Counted from the stretch's first letter, positions 1 to 8,367 are shown. The stretch: 35,898 bases of DNA from Flavobacteriaceae bacterium UBA1903 (GCA_002337605.1 DDGL01000011.1:1-35898), one strand, 5' to 3'. Notes: a model not told the origin generated them from the sequence alone. Translations and numbers: made by a program.

Positions 1-744
1 GCTGGTAGTGGTTCAAACCTTGCGCAAATTAACCAAGGAGATGTTACAAATGCAGTTGCTTTGTCTCCAAATAACGCTTTGTTCAACGAAACAAATGCTA
101 TTTTGAATACACTTGGCGGACCTCTTTCATCAGACGGTACTGTTGATAATGTGGCATTCCAAAATCAAGATGGTTCTGGTAACACAGCTTCATCAGAGCA
201 ATTTGCAGATACAGCATTCGGTGGAATCTTTGCTGGATACTCTAAGCAAGTTCAAACGGGTAACGATAACAACGCTGCTGTTTTTCAGAATTACAATGAT
301 GACAACAGTCAGACATCTTTTAACGATAACAACTCTGCTTTACAGGTTCAGACAGGCAACAGCAACACCGCTGGTTTGATTCAAGTGGGTAGCGATCACG
401 ATGCTTGGATGATCCAGGACGGTGATGACAAAGCGTTGGCAGTACAGAGTGGTGCTAATAACGATTTGGTAACTAAGCAATGGGAAGGTGCTAACTTTAT
501 GGAGATTGGACAGCAAGGAACTAGTAACGCTGTATACGCTGCACAACGCGGTGGACAGAGCTTTATTGGTGATCAGGCTGGTTCTAACAACGTAATGGAA
601 GTATTACAAGTTGGTCCTGCTATGGACGCTTGGGAAACTATCGATTGTGATATTCCTGCTGAAATGCAACCAATGCCACTTCCAGGAATGCAAGATCTTG
701 GAATTCCAGATATCGATGTACCAGAATTGTGTACAGATTGCTAG
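1..744 (+). CDS. Curlin-repeat (CsgA/CsgB-like) amyloid protein, 5'-truncated
   Basis: The reading frame is open from base 1 to the TAG at 742-744, so the N-terminus, including any signal peptide, lies outside the window. The visible ~247 residues are rich in Asn, Gln, Gly and Ala. They carry repeated curlin-like units with the pattern Q-x-G-x-x-N-x-A, for example VQTGNDNNAAVFQ, VQTGNSNTAGLIQ and GQQGTSNAVYAAQ. Curlin repeats stack into an extracellular amyloid fibre subunit, so this is probably a CsgA-type fibre protein. The last ~40 residues do not follow the repeat and hold a Pro/Met-rich stretch with three Cys, ending in CTDC. The curli export genes start 700 bp downstream on the same strand. 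Confident about the family, less so about its rank (major versus minor subunit). Confidence 0.82.
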   Translation, partial: AGSGSNLAQINQGDVTNAVALSPNNALFNETNAILNTLGGPLSSDGTVDNVAFQNQDGSGNTASSEQFADTAFGGIFAGYSKQVQTGNDNNAAVFQNYNDDNSQTSFNDNNSALQVQTGNSNTAGLIQVGSDHDAWMIQDGDDKALAVQSGANNDLVTKQWEGANFMEIGQQGTSNAVYAAQRGGQSFIGDQAGSNNVMEVLQVGPAMDAWETIDCDIPAEMQPMPLPGMQDLGIPDIDVPELCTDC

Positions 745-770
745 GATAAATTTTATAACTCAGAATAAGA

Positions 771-797
771 AAGAGGGCCGAAACGCCCTCTTTTTTT
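771..797 (+). terminator. Rho-independent terminator after the curlin-repeat gene
   Basis: AAGAGGGC (771-778) pairs perfectly with GCCCTCTT (785-792) around a six-base CGAAAC loop and runs into a T tract. It lies 26 bp after the stop codon, so the fibre gene is probably transcribed separately from the csg operon that follows. Confidence 0.9.
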
Positions 798-1448
798 ATT
801 GCTATAATTGTGCCTATAGTATGGCTCACCTATAAAGAGGAGGTATTAAAATTCTTACAAGACAGGGTGCCCCTTTTGAAGGGGAGTTCTCAACTATGAA
901 GGCAGGTACAATTCGTTTTTACTTTGTAAGAAAATCTGTACATGATAACTCTTAAAATCAGGTGCTAGATCCGAAACAGGTTGTAAGTGTTCTTAGTCTA
1001 AAGCCAAAGATATAAAGGTACTAGTAGCATGTAGCTCAAAACACATTAATAAAATTTTTGCTGAGCACCATACCTTATTTTAACATAATATTAACACATT
1101 GATTTTTAGCTTTGGGATTGTCTTTTATCGGATTTTTAAGGATATACATCAAATAACCTTTATAATTTAACAGTGTTTTTCTTACAAATGTTAAAAGTTG
1201 TTTTTCGATGCTATTTGGACACTAGGAACTGTCATTAATTTTTCGTATTCTTGTTATGTTATAGTATATCAAAATTTCCCCAAGAATATACAAGCCTATC
1301 CCCAATTTTTGAAACGGTGTATTATATGTTTTCAGCAATGCTGAAAATTAGTGCAGGTTGCTAAGACTTAATAGTTGAAAATAAAAATTTAAGGAAGGTA
1401 GGCGTTAATTGCTTTATCTCAATGAAATTAAAATAATATATATAACCT
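798..1448. other. Long AT-rich intergenic region upstream of the csg operon
   Basis: About 650 bp with no convincing coding frame on either strand. It contains several inverted repeats: CCCCTT-TTG-AAGGGG near 870-884; TTCTTACAA (852-860) against TTGTAAGAA (924-932); TATTCTTG (1246-1253) against CAAGAATA (1281-1288); and a perfect 19-bp palindrome at 1329-1347. One TAGCTTTG box at 1107-1114 fits the Bacteroidota -7 consensus, but no matching TTG lies at the usual distance. Most likely it is the regulatory region of the curli operon. Confidence 0.5.
1277..1347. promoter_or_regulatory. Candidate operator cluster upstream of the csg operon
   Basis: Two direct copies of TCCCCAA at 1277-1283 and 1299-1305 are spaced 22 bp start to start, about two helical turns. 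They are followed by a perfect inverted repeat, TTTTCAGCA-A-TGCTGAAAA, at 1329-1347. The cluster ends about 100 bp before the first operon start codon. The repeats are visible; their use as binding sites is inference. Confidence 0.4.
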
Positions 1449-1982
1449 ATGAAAACAAGTCAAATTATTTCTGTAGCATTACTAATAGCCAGTTTAGGTA
1501 TATTTGGTAACAGCTATGCACAAACTTATAGTGAGGAAAAGACCGTAGAAGAACAAGTGGTAGAAGGGAATAATCTTAATAGCACCTATTTACAAAGTTT
1601 GGGTGTATCTGGAGCAAACGATCCAAGATCACGGAATGTTCAAGGAAATTCTGTTTTTTTAACACAGATAGGAGAAGCCAATACGCTTTCTGTTACAACC
1701 AGCACCGTGGCAAGTGATATTAACGTCACTCAGGATGGGGACAATAATTTTGCCTCTATGACGTATGTTGCTAATACTGCAGTTGCAAACTTAGTCCAAA
1801 GAGGAAATTCCAATCAGTTTACAGACTTTGTAAACAATCGTAATTTGGATGTAACATTAGATCTTGTACAGGACGGGAATAACCTTAAGTTTCAACGAGA
1901 AGGTGTTAATGATCTAACCAAGTCAATTAACTTTAAGCAAACAGAAGGAACGCCAAATTTAATTATTCGAAGTTTCAACTAA
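1449..1982 (+). CDS. Curlin-repeat protein, CsgB-like
   Basis: A 177-aa protein with a clear Sec signal peptide (MKTSQ, hydrophobic run, then NSYAQT; cleavage near residue 24-25). The mature part has degenerate curlin-type units of ~22 residues: VFLTQIGEANTLSV, INVTQDGDNNFASM, ANLVQRGNSNQFTD, LDLVQDGNNLKF. The repeats are less regular than in the upstream fibre protein. Leading the csgE-csgF-csgG gene string suggests a minor or nucleating subunit like CsgB, which seeds fibre growth at the cell surface. It is the first gene of the operon, 8 bp before the csgE-like gene. It could equally be a second fibre subunit; sequence alone does not settle this. Confidence 0.72.
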   Translation: MKTSQIISVALLIASLGIFGNSYAQTYSEEKTVEEQVVEGNNLNSTYLQSLGVSGANDPRSRNVQGNSVFLTQIGEANTLSVTTSTVASDINVTQDGDNNFASMTYVANTAVANLVQRGNSNQFTDFVNNRNLDVTLDLVQDGNNLKFQREGVNDLTKSINFKQTEGTPNLIIRSFN

Positions 1983-1990
1983 GAGATTAA

Positions 1991-2785
1991 ATGATTCTGA
2001 AACTTACATATCGATTTATTAAACAAATTCTTTTATTGTTAGCATTATTATTTATTTCTAATGCTACTGCGCAATTGTATAATGTTGAAATTGCTGCAAA
2101 AATAAAGGTTGAAAGAAATAGTGAGTTTTATACGTTTACCAGCACAGCCGAAAATTTAACACCTGCTGCCACTAGTTTACGGTACGAGTTTATGGCATTT
2201 AAAACCGATGAAAACAATAATACCCAAAAGAATACACAAGGAAATCGTTTTGTAATAGAAGCTAATGACAAGAAGTTACTTTCGACATTGACTATTAATA
2301 ACAATATTACGGGAAAAATTATATTGGTTTTGGTAATTTACGACTTAGAAGATAAACCGATAGGACAGGATAGAATTGTGTTAAATTACGACCCTACGTT
2401 AGAGTCACTCGAAATTGAAGACGCGGAGAAAAGAACTCCTATTGTAATTTCCCCAGATCAGGCAGCCCCGCAAGATGGATATATTCCACAAGGCTTTGTG
2501 TTGAAAAATACGATAACAAAGGCTGGAAGAGATTTTTATAAGTATTTTTATTTTGAATTTTATAACAAGCAAATAGAAACAGATAAAAATATTTTAATTG
2601 AAGAAGTGCCCGGAAGGGGAAGAACTACTAGGATAACTGTTAAAGTTGAAGATGAACTAGTATGGCAATTTTTTTCGCAACCCAGAAAAGCATTTTTAAA
2701 ACAAATGGCAAACTATGCTATTGCTAGATCGATACGACGGTTGCAGCAGTTAGAGAAACAAAAAGAAGAGTTAATACGCTATTAA
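1991..2785 (+). CDS. csgE: CsgE-domain protein with extra N-terminal domain
   Basis: A 264-aa exported protein with a signal peptide ending near ATAQ (residue 28). Residues ~166-255 match CsgE: the motif GFVLKNTITKAGRDFYKYF, then EEVPGRGRTTRITVKVEDELVWQFF, then a helical tail. In curli systems CsgE is the periplasmic adaptor that caps the CsgG channel and delivers the curlin subunit. E. coli CsgE is only about 130 residues, so residues ~29-133 are additional. They look like a beta-sandwich, with strands such as YTFTSTAENL, NRFVIEAND and ILVLVIYDL. The pattern recalls the CsgC/CsgH family of small curlin-binding proteins, but that link is inference. It sits 8 bp after the curlin gene and 1 bp before csgF. 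Confidence 0.82.
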   Translation: MILKLTYRFIKQILLLLALLFISNATAQLYNVEIAAKIKVERNSEFYTFTSTAENLTPAATSLRYEFMAFKTDENNNTQKNTQGNRFVIEANDKKLLSTLTINNNITGKIILVLVIYDLEDKPIGQDRIVLNYDPTLESLEIEDAEKRTPIVISPDQAAPQDGYIPQGFVLKNTITKAGRDFYKYFYFEFYNKQIETDKNILIEEVPGRGRTTRITVKVEDELVWQFFSQPRKAFLKQMANYAIARSIRRLQQLEKQKEELIRY

Positions 2786-2786
2786 G

Positions 2787-3194
2787 ATGAAAAGAAACTT
2801 ACTTATTATAATCTTATTTATTTTTGGAGGTACTTGTTTTGCGCAACAGTTTTCATACAAGCCCACAAACCCTGCATTTGGAGGTGACACCTTTAATTAC
2901 CAATGGCTACTATCATCGGCTACAGCACAAAATGGCTTAAGAGCAGCTGTAAATCCAAACGAAGAGCAGTCGGAACTGGATCAGTTTGGAGAAAATTTAA
3001 ATAGACAAATTCTGAGTCAGGTTACTAGAGCTTTATTAAATCAACAATTGGCTGGTGCAGGAGATTTCAATCAAGAAGGAACTTTTACATTCGGAACATT
3101 AAACGTAGAGGTTATTGAAACTGCTGAGGGATTAGTTATCAATATTCTTGACACTTCTAATGGAGAACAAACTCAGATTATAGTCCCAAATTAA
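2787..3194 (+). CDS. csgF: Curli assembly protein CsgF
   Basis: A 135-aa protein with signal peptide (MKRNLLIIILFIFGGTCFA). The mature N-terminus QFSYKPTNPAFGGD is the conserved CsgF region that binds inside the CsgG channel, and NYQWLLSSATAQN follows the family pattern. Length is close to E. coli CsgF (~138 aa). CsgF couples secretion to nucleation at the outer-membrane surface. It begins 1 bp after the csgE stop and is followed 9 bp later by csgG, consistent with translational coupling. Identification is strong from the N-terminal motif and gene order. Confidence 0.92.
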   Translation: MKRNLLIIILFIFGGTCFAQQFSYKPTNPAFGGDTFNYQWLLSSATAQNGLRAAVNPNEEQSELDQFGENLNRQILSQVTRALLNQQLAGAGDFNQEGTFTFGTLNVEVIETAEGLVINILDTSNGEQTQIIVPN

Positions 3195-3203
3195 TATAAT
3201 TTT

Positions 3204-4613
3204 ATGCGAAATTTTCTCAAACTAGTCTTATCGACCTGTTTACTTTTTTTATGCTCCTGCGGGGCATATTTTAACCAACCATTCGATAAAAATCCATCAA
3301 GAACAGGAGAATTTTCTGCTTCTACCAAAATACTTCTAGACTTACCTTCTGCTGCAGATCCAGTAGAGGTAGCTGTTTATGATTTTAGTGATCAAACCGG
3401 CCAGTATAAAGCAGTTGAAAATGGAAGTACTTTTAGTACTGCAGTTTCTCAAGGAGGCACCACCATATTAATTAAGGCATTAGAAGACTCAGGATGGTTT
3501 ATTCCCATAGAAAGAGAAAATTTCAATAACCTCTCTACAGAACGAAATATAATAAGATCTACAAAGCAGGATTATATTAAAAACCTGAACCCGAACGAAC
3601 CGCCGCTTCCACCTTTATTATACGCAGGCTTAATACTCGAAGGCGGAGTTGTATCATACGACACCAATATTATTACTGGAGGTATAGGTGCCCGTTATTT
3701 TGGAATTGGTGGTTCTGCAAGATACAGACAAGATCGTATTACAGTATATCTTAGAGCGGTATCAACAAATAATGGGGCAATACTAAAAACGATATATGTT
3801 TCAAAAACAATCCTTTCTCAGGCGGTGGATGCAAGTTTTTTTCGCTTTGTGAAATTTCAAAGGTTATTGGAAGCTGAAACTGGAATTACTCAAAATGAAC
3901 CTGTCCAGTTAGCGATGAAAGACGCTATCGAAAAAGCAGTACACGATCTTATTCTCGAAGGAATCAAAGATCAATTTTGGGGTGCTAAAGGTGGAAAGGA
4001 AGTGAATGATAAGCTAGTAGCAGATTATCTGGAAGGCAAAGAACGAGAGGAATCGGTACAGCTGTATGATCGTGTTCGAACGAGTAGACCGTATAAGAAT
4101 TTGATAAGTGCTTCAGCCGGTGCTAGTTTAATTAATGCAGATTATACGACCAAGGAACTCGGTGCGTTTGCACGGTTTGAATACCAAAGAGAAATTAATC
4201 CTTATCTGAACTTGGGGGTATCTACTTCATTTTTGGAATTAAACAGTGGAGATCAGTTTTATAATAAGTTTGGTGCTGTAGACTTTAATGCGCAATTTAA
4301 TATTCTTCCATTCGATAATCTATCTCCTTTTATTTATGCGGGACCAGGACTTTTCAGAGAAATTAATGATGCTGAAGACGGAGGGTATAAGCTTGGTGAA
4401 ACGTTTTTTAAATTGCAATATGGATTTGGTATTCAATATTTTCTTTCTGAAAGTTGGGGCTTAAAATTAGTTGCAGAACATAACAGGAGCTTTAGTGATG
4501 AGGTGGATAAGCTGGTCAATGGGAAAAGGAAAGATGATTACCTAACCTTCGGACTAGGGCTGAATTACTACTTTAATTTTAAGAAAAAAAACACTTTAAG
4601 TAACAGTCCATAA
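3204..4613 (+). CDS. csgG: CsgG secretion channel lipoprotein fused to a C-terminal beta-barrel domain
   Basis: A 469-aa lipoprotein with lipobox LCSC (lipidated Cys19). Residues ~35-275 are CsgG, the nonameric outer-membrane channel for curli subunits. Family motifs include VAVYDFSDQTGQ, FSTAVSQ, SGWFIPIEREN, GGIGARYFGIGG and KTILSQAV. In the constriction loop the Phe equivalent to E. coli Phe56 is kept (Phe77); the Asn before it is Thr and the position of Tyr51 is not obviously conserved. E. coli CsgG is ~277 aa. Here ~170 further residues (about 298-469) carry alternating amphipathic strands (LISASAGASL, LNLGVSTSFLEL, FIYAGPGLF, LKLVAEHNRSF, FGLGLNYYFNF), like an eight-stranded outer-membrane barrel. 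The frame is continuous, so this is a true fusion. Confidence 0.93.
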   Translation: MRNFLKLVLSTCLLFLCSCGAYFNQPFDKNPSRTGEFSASTKILLDLPSAADPVEVAVYDFSDQTGQYKAVENGSTFSTAVSQGGTTILIKALEDSGWFIPIERENFNNLSTERNIIRSTKQDYIKNLNPNEPPLPPLLYAGLILEGGVVSYDTNIITGGIGARYFGIGGSARYRQDRITVYLRAVSTNNGAILKTIYVSKTILSQAVDASFFRFVKFQRLLEAETGITQNEPVQLAMKDAIEKAVHDLILEGIKDQFWGAKGGKEVNDKLVADYLEGKEREESVQLYDRVRTSRPYKNLISASAGASLINADYTTKELGAFARFEYQREINPYLNLGVSTSFLELNSGDQFYNKFGAVDFNAQFNILPFDNLSPFIYAGPGLFREINDAEDGGYKLGETFFKLQYGFGIQYFLSESWGLKLVAEHNRSFSDEVDKLVNGKRKDDYLTFGLGLNYYFNFKKKNTLSNSP

Positions 4614-4630
4614 ATAGAAATTACAAGAAA

Positions 4631-6154
4631 ATGAAAAATCTAAAATATATAATCGCATTTTTAGTGCTAGGTATGGGTGCTTTCAGTTGTAGTGAAGATA
4701 CTATAACAGCCTTGGGAGAAGGAGTCATTATGGGTACTGTTGTAGACAAAGTATCGGGTGACCCACTATCGGGAGTTAAAGTTTCAACAAATCCCTCGTC
4801 TACTACTGTTTTTACTGATGAAGCTGGAGCTTTTACTATTGAAAATATAATCGTTGATGATTATTCAGTTCAGGCTGAGCTCACCGAATATATAACAGGT
4901 TTTGAGTCTGCTACTGTTACTGAAGATAATGTGTCGATTGTTGCTTTTGAGCTTAGTAAGTCTAATTCTAACAATCAGTCTCCATCAATCCCTGAGTTAA
5001 TTTTTCCAGAACCTAGCGCAATAGATGTGCCATTAGAAGTTGCTTTTATCTGGGAATCAAGCGACTCGGAAGATGATGAATTAACTTACACATTAGATCT
5101 ACGGAATGGTATCACCAATGAAATGGAAATTTTTGAAGGTATTCAGGACACCACTTTTACAGTGAGTAATTTAAGACTGGCGACCAATTATTTTTGGCAA
5201 GTGACCGTTATGGATGAGTTTAATGACCCTGTAAATTCTGCTATTGGCGAATTTACTACCATTAGTGCTCCTGATAATCCGTTTTTGTTTGTGAAAAAAG
5301 TAAACGGAAATAATGTTATATTTTCAGGTGATGACGACGATGTACCTGGGAATGATGGGGAGATTGATTTTAACGTATTTCAATTAACCAATGAAAATAC
5401 AAACAGCTTCAGACCTAGACGTAATAATATAGTTAATAAAGTGGCATTTTTGCGTACCGTGGGAGGCGATGCGCATATATTTTCCATGAACTTAGATGGT
5501 ACTGATGTAAATCAGGTAACTTCTCTTATTCCTATAGCAGGATTTAGAATAGATGAACTTAGCTTTACTTGGTCAAGTAATGGTGATAGAATTTACTACC
5601 CTTACTTCGATAAGGTATATTCTGTTTCTCCAGATGGTAGCGGTTTGACTGCCATTTATACCACTCCGGATGGATCATTTATCTCGGAGATTGCAGTTCC
5701 AGATTTCGATGACGATCTCCTGCTATTAAAGACCAATAATGCAAGTGGATATAATGTGCGAATTTATACAGCAAGCATTGCTAGTGGACTTGAAGGAGTC
5801 GTTATTCAAGAAGGAGAAACGGGAGCTGCTGGAAGTGTTAATTTTTCAGCTAGTGCCAATGAAGTGCTGTATACTAAGGATCTATCTGGTGAGCAGAATT
5901 CAAGTTACAGAAGGTTTGAAAATAGAATTTTTAGATATGATTTTTCCACTATGGAATCTAATCAAGTAGAGACCAATGTTATTTTAGGTGAAAATGATCT
6001 ACAAGTTCGCTATTCACCAACAGAAGGTGGGGTAATTTTTACACGACGAGGAAGTAACTTAAATTCAGTTCCCACTGTTTTTTCCGTAGTTTTTGGTGCA
6101 ATTAATGAGGATAATGAATTGTTTAGTGAAGCGATTATGCCCGATTGGGAATAA
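4631..6154 (+). CDS. Lipoprotein with carboxypeptidase-regulatory-like, Fn3-like and TolB/WD40-like propeller regions
   Basis: A 507-aa protein with lipobox GAFSC (Cys20). Residues ~30-110 resemble the carboxypeptidase regulatory-like fold (GVIMGTVVDKVSGDPLSGVKV, then FTDEAGAFTIENI). Residues ~118-212 look like a fibronectin-III-type module (PSIPELIFPEPSAIDVPLEVAFIWESS up to ATNYFWQVTV). The rest, ~215-507, has TolB/WD40-like blades such as DAHIFSMNLDGTDVNQVT and DRIYYPYFDKVYSVSPDGS. It follows csgG by 17 bp and precedes the operon terminator, so it is co-transcribed with the curli genes. A role in surface display or fibre anchoring is possible but not shown. The propeller assignment is by repeat pattern only. 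Confidence 0.75.
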   Translation: MKNLKYIIAFLVLGMGAFSCSEDTITALGEGVIMGTVVDKVSGDPLSGVKVSTNPSSTTVFTDEAGAFTIENIIVDDYSVQAELTEYITGFESATVTEDNVSIVAFELSKSNSNNQSPSIPELIFPEPSAIDVPLEVAFIWESSDSEDDELTYTLDLRNGITNEMEIFEGIQDTTFTVSNLRLATNYFWQVTVMDEFNDPVNSAIGEFTTISAPDNPFLFVKKVNGNNVIFSGDDDDVPGNDGEIDFNVFQLTNENTNSFRPRRNNIVNKVAFLRTVGGDAHIFSMNLDGTDVNQVTSLIPIAGFRIDELSFTWSSNGDRIYYPYFDKVYSVSPDGSGLTAIYTTPDGSFISEIAVPDFDDDLLLLKTNNASGYNVRIYTASIASGLEGVVIQEGETGAAGSVNFSASANEVLYTKDLSGEQNSSYRRFENRIFRYDFSTMESNQVETNVILGENDLQVRYSPTEGGVIFTRRGSNLNSVPTVFSVVFGAINEDNELFSEAIMPDWE

Positions 6155-6177
6155 CGTTCATCATAAAATAATAGTTA

Positions 6178-6210
6178 AAAAAAACGTCCCTAACTTTCGG
6201 GACGTTTTTT
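6178..6210 (+). terminator. Terminator of the csg operon
   Basis: AAAACGTCCC (6181-6190) pairs with GGGACGTTTT (6199-6208) around TAACTTTC, followed by more T. It lies 26 bp after the propeller gene stop. The same stem core recurs in the hairpin at 20039-20068. Confidence 0.9.
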
Positions 6211-6225
6211 CATTCTGTACTTTTG
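6196..6225 (+). promoter_or_regulatory. Bacteroidota-type promoter of purM
   Basis: TACTTTTG (6218-6225) fits the -7 consensus TANNTTTG. TTC (6196-6198) lies 19 bp upstream, where consensus expects TTG. The -33 part overlaps the loop of the csg terminator. The expected transcript start is about 15 bp before the purM ATG. Confidence 0.6.
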
Positions 6226-6244
6226 TGGTCCTAAGGATACTAGT

Positions 6245-7432
6245 ATGAGTCAAAGTCAAGAAGTTTCAAAAAGATATGCCCAAAGAGGTGTTTCAGCCGG
6301 TAAGGAAGATGTGCACAATGCCATTAAAAATGTAGATAAAGGCCTTTTTCCAAAAGCCTTTTGTAAAATAGTTCCGGATTATCTTACAGGAGATGAAGAC
6401 CACTGCTTAATAATGCACGCAGATGGGGCAGGAACGAAATCTTCTCTGGCATATATGTACTGGAAAGAAACAGGCGATATTAGCGTGTGGAAAGGCATTG
6501 CGCAGGATGCGCTTATTATGAATGTAGACGACCTGCTTTGTGTAGGTGCTGTAGATAACATAACGCTTTCTTCCACCATTGGACGCAACAAAAACCTGAT
6601 TCCTGGTGAAGTTATTTCAGCAATCATTAATGGAACCGAAGAATTACTGGAAGATCTAGCTAGATTTGGTGTGAAAATCCACTCCACAGGAGGAGAAACA
6701 GCAGATGTAGGTGACCTGGTGAGAACCATTATCGTGGATAGCACAGTAACTGCAAGAATGAAACGAGCCAACGTAATTAACAATGCAAATATTCGCCCAG
6801 GCGATGTGATTGTTGGACTTTCCTCTTCTGGACAAGCAACCTACGAAACAGAATATAATGGCGGAATGGGAAGTAATGGGCTAACAAGTGCCCGGCATGA
6901 TGTATTTCATAACTACCTGGCCACAAAATATCCCGAAAGTTTTGATGCTGCAGTACCTGAAGATTTGGTGTACAGCGGAAGCAAAAAATTAACCGATACT
7001 GTACCAGGTTCACCACTGGATGCTGGTAAATTAGTACTATCTCCCACAAGGACGTATGCGCCTATTATTAAAGAAATTTTGTTTAAATTTAGTCCAGAGC
7101 AAATTCATGGTATGGTACACTGTAGTGGTGGAGCCCAGACAAAGATCCTCCATTTTATAGATAACTTACATATCATAAAAGATACTTTGTTCGATACGCC
7201 ACCCTTGTTTCAATTGATACAGGAGGAAAGTGGTACAGACTGGAAAGAGATGTATCAGGTATTTAATATGGGCCATAGAATGGAACTATATGTTCCCGAA
7301 GAAATAGCACAACAAATTATAGCTATTTCAAAATCTTACAATGTAGATGCTCAAATAGTTGGAAAAGTAGCTGCTGCAGAGACTAAAAAGCTAACTATTA
7401 CCTCTAAACATGGAGAGTTTGTCTATGTTTAG
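6245..7432 (+). CDS. purM: Phosphoribosylformylglycinamidine cyclo-ligase
   Basis: A 395-aa soluble enzyme of the AIR-synthase (PurM/PurL) superfamily. It converts FGAM to aminoimidazole ribonucleotide with ATP, the fifth step of de novo purine synthesis. The N-terminal signature RYAQRGVSAGKEDV and the ATP-binding motif HADGAGTKSSLA (usual form DGVGTK) are present, followed by DALIMNVDDLLCVGA and STGGETADVGD. The C-terminal half carries HGMVHCSGGAQTKIL and FNMGHRMELYVP. Bacteroidota PurM proteins are longer than the ~345-aa E. coli form, so this length is expected. It has its own promoter after the curli terminator and seems unrelated to the csg genes. Confidence 0.9.
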   Translation: MSQSQEVSKRYAQRGVSAGKEDVHNAIKNVDKGLFPKAFCKIVPDYLTGDEDHCLIMHADGAGTKSSLAYMYWKETGDISVWKGIAQDALIMNVDDLLCVGAVDNITLSSTIGRNKNLIPGEVISAIINGTEELLEDLARFGVKIHSTGGETADVGDLVRTIIVDSTVTARMKRANVINNANIRPGDVIVGLSSSGQATYETEYNGGMGSNGLTSARHDVFHNYLATKYPESFDAAVPEDLVYSGSKKLTDTVPGSPLDAGKLVLSPTRTYAPIIKEILFKFSPEQIHGMVHCSGGAQTKILHFIDNLHIIKDTLFDTPPLFQLIQEESGTDWKEMYQVFNMGHRMELYVPEEIAQQIIAISKSYNVDAQIVGKVAAAETKKLTITSKHGEFVYV

Positions 7433-7480
7433 TATCGAAAGAATGACACCCTGAAACTATAAAGCTCAGGGATCTAAGTT

Positions 7481-8215
7481 ATGGATATAAAAGCTGTACA
7501 ACCCAGGAGCTACAAGAAGATATTACTTATTACGTCTGTTGTATTGGTTGTTGCCAGTATTTTTATTCATCTGTTAGGTAACTATCCGGTTTACCGTCTT
7601 TTTAGAGGGCTAATTTCCCTTATTTTTTTGGGAATTGTACTTGCCTTTAGCACAAAAAAAGTTAACCAAATTCTCGTTGCTTTTATGTTCTTCTATTCGG
7701 TATCCAGTATTTGTACTGTATGGTATGAAAATACAGCGATAGCTGCTACCTCTTTATTTTTAAATGTTTTTGCCTATCTTTTTTTAATCAGAGCTGTCTG
7801 GCCCAAAGCCAGTTTTAAAAATTTGGGCGTAGTACTTTCAACCGTTTTTGCAGGGCTCATTATTATCAATGGTTATTTATTATATGAGTTTATATCAAAA
7901 TTGAAGGACCTGGCCAATGGAGATGCGACTTTTAGTGCGATGCTCCTGGTTTCTATGTCACTGGTAGTACTTGGCTTTTTATCTCTTCTGTACAACCATT
8001 CGGTAAATACAAAGGCATCTTTGGTTTTTTTAATAGTAGCTTTTCTTTTTGTTTTTGCAGAGATCTTCAGGGCTATAGGATATTATGATTTTGGTTATGG
8101 AAATACTTCGGTTTATATTGCCAGGGTTGTACTTATCATCGCAATTGCAATGCTGTCACATTTTATGTTGATGCCTAAAAATAAAGAAGAAAAGCTAGCC
8201 TCTAAACTTCTCTAG
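7481..8215 (+). CDS. Multi-pass membrane protein of unknown function
   Basis: A 244-aa protein made almost wholly of hydrophobic segments; about eight membrane helices can be counted, starting at residues ~13-31 (ILLITSVVLVVASIFIHLL). It has short loops and a charged C-terminus (PKNKEEKLASKLL). A helix near the end, FAEIFRAIGYYDFGYG, holds polar residues within the membrane. The general layout is reminiscent of YhhN-like membrane proteins, but I could not confirm the motifs. It starts 48 bp after purM on the same strand and may be read with it. No function is assigned. Confidence 0.65.
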   Translation: MDIKAVQPRSYKKILLITSVVLVVASIFIHLLGNYPVYRLFRGLISLIFLGIVLAFSTKKVNQILVAFMFFYSVSSICTVWYENTAIAATSLFLNVFAYLFLIRAVWPKASFKNLGVVLSTVFAGLIIINGYLLYEFISKLKDLANGDATFSAMLLVSMSLVVLGFLSLLYNHSVNTKASLVFLIVAFLFVFAEIFRAIGYYDFGYGNTSVYIARVVLIIAIAMLSHFMLMPKNKEEKLASKLL

Positions 8216-8311
8216 TTTTTCTGACATAGGACAGTGTCTCTCTTGAAAACTTAATTTCAACGATCCAGTGTACTATTTTAATTCGGCAACCATCTTTTAC
8301 CTTCTGCTGGA

Positions 8312-8342
8312 TTGAAACCTTCCTTATTTTATTGTAAATTTG
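8312..8342 (+). promoter_or_regulatory. Bacteroidota-type promoter of prfA
   Basis: TTG (8312-8314), a 20-bp spacer, then TAAATTTG (8335-8342): a full match to the -33/-7 consensus. The transcript should start near 8347, giving a leader of about 35 nt before the prfA ATG. Confidence 0.7.
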
Positions 8343-8367
8343 AAACCGTATTGAAGGAGGTTTCAAT

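Noticed and set aside
8340..8366. Inverted repeat TTGAAACC / GGTTTCAA around the prfA ribosome binding site
   Set aside because: The left arm overlaps the -7 box TAAATTTG, so it would not be in the transcript and cannot fold as an RNA hairpin.
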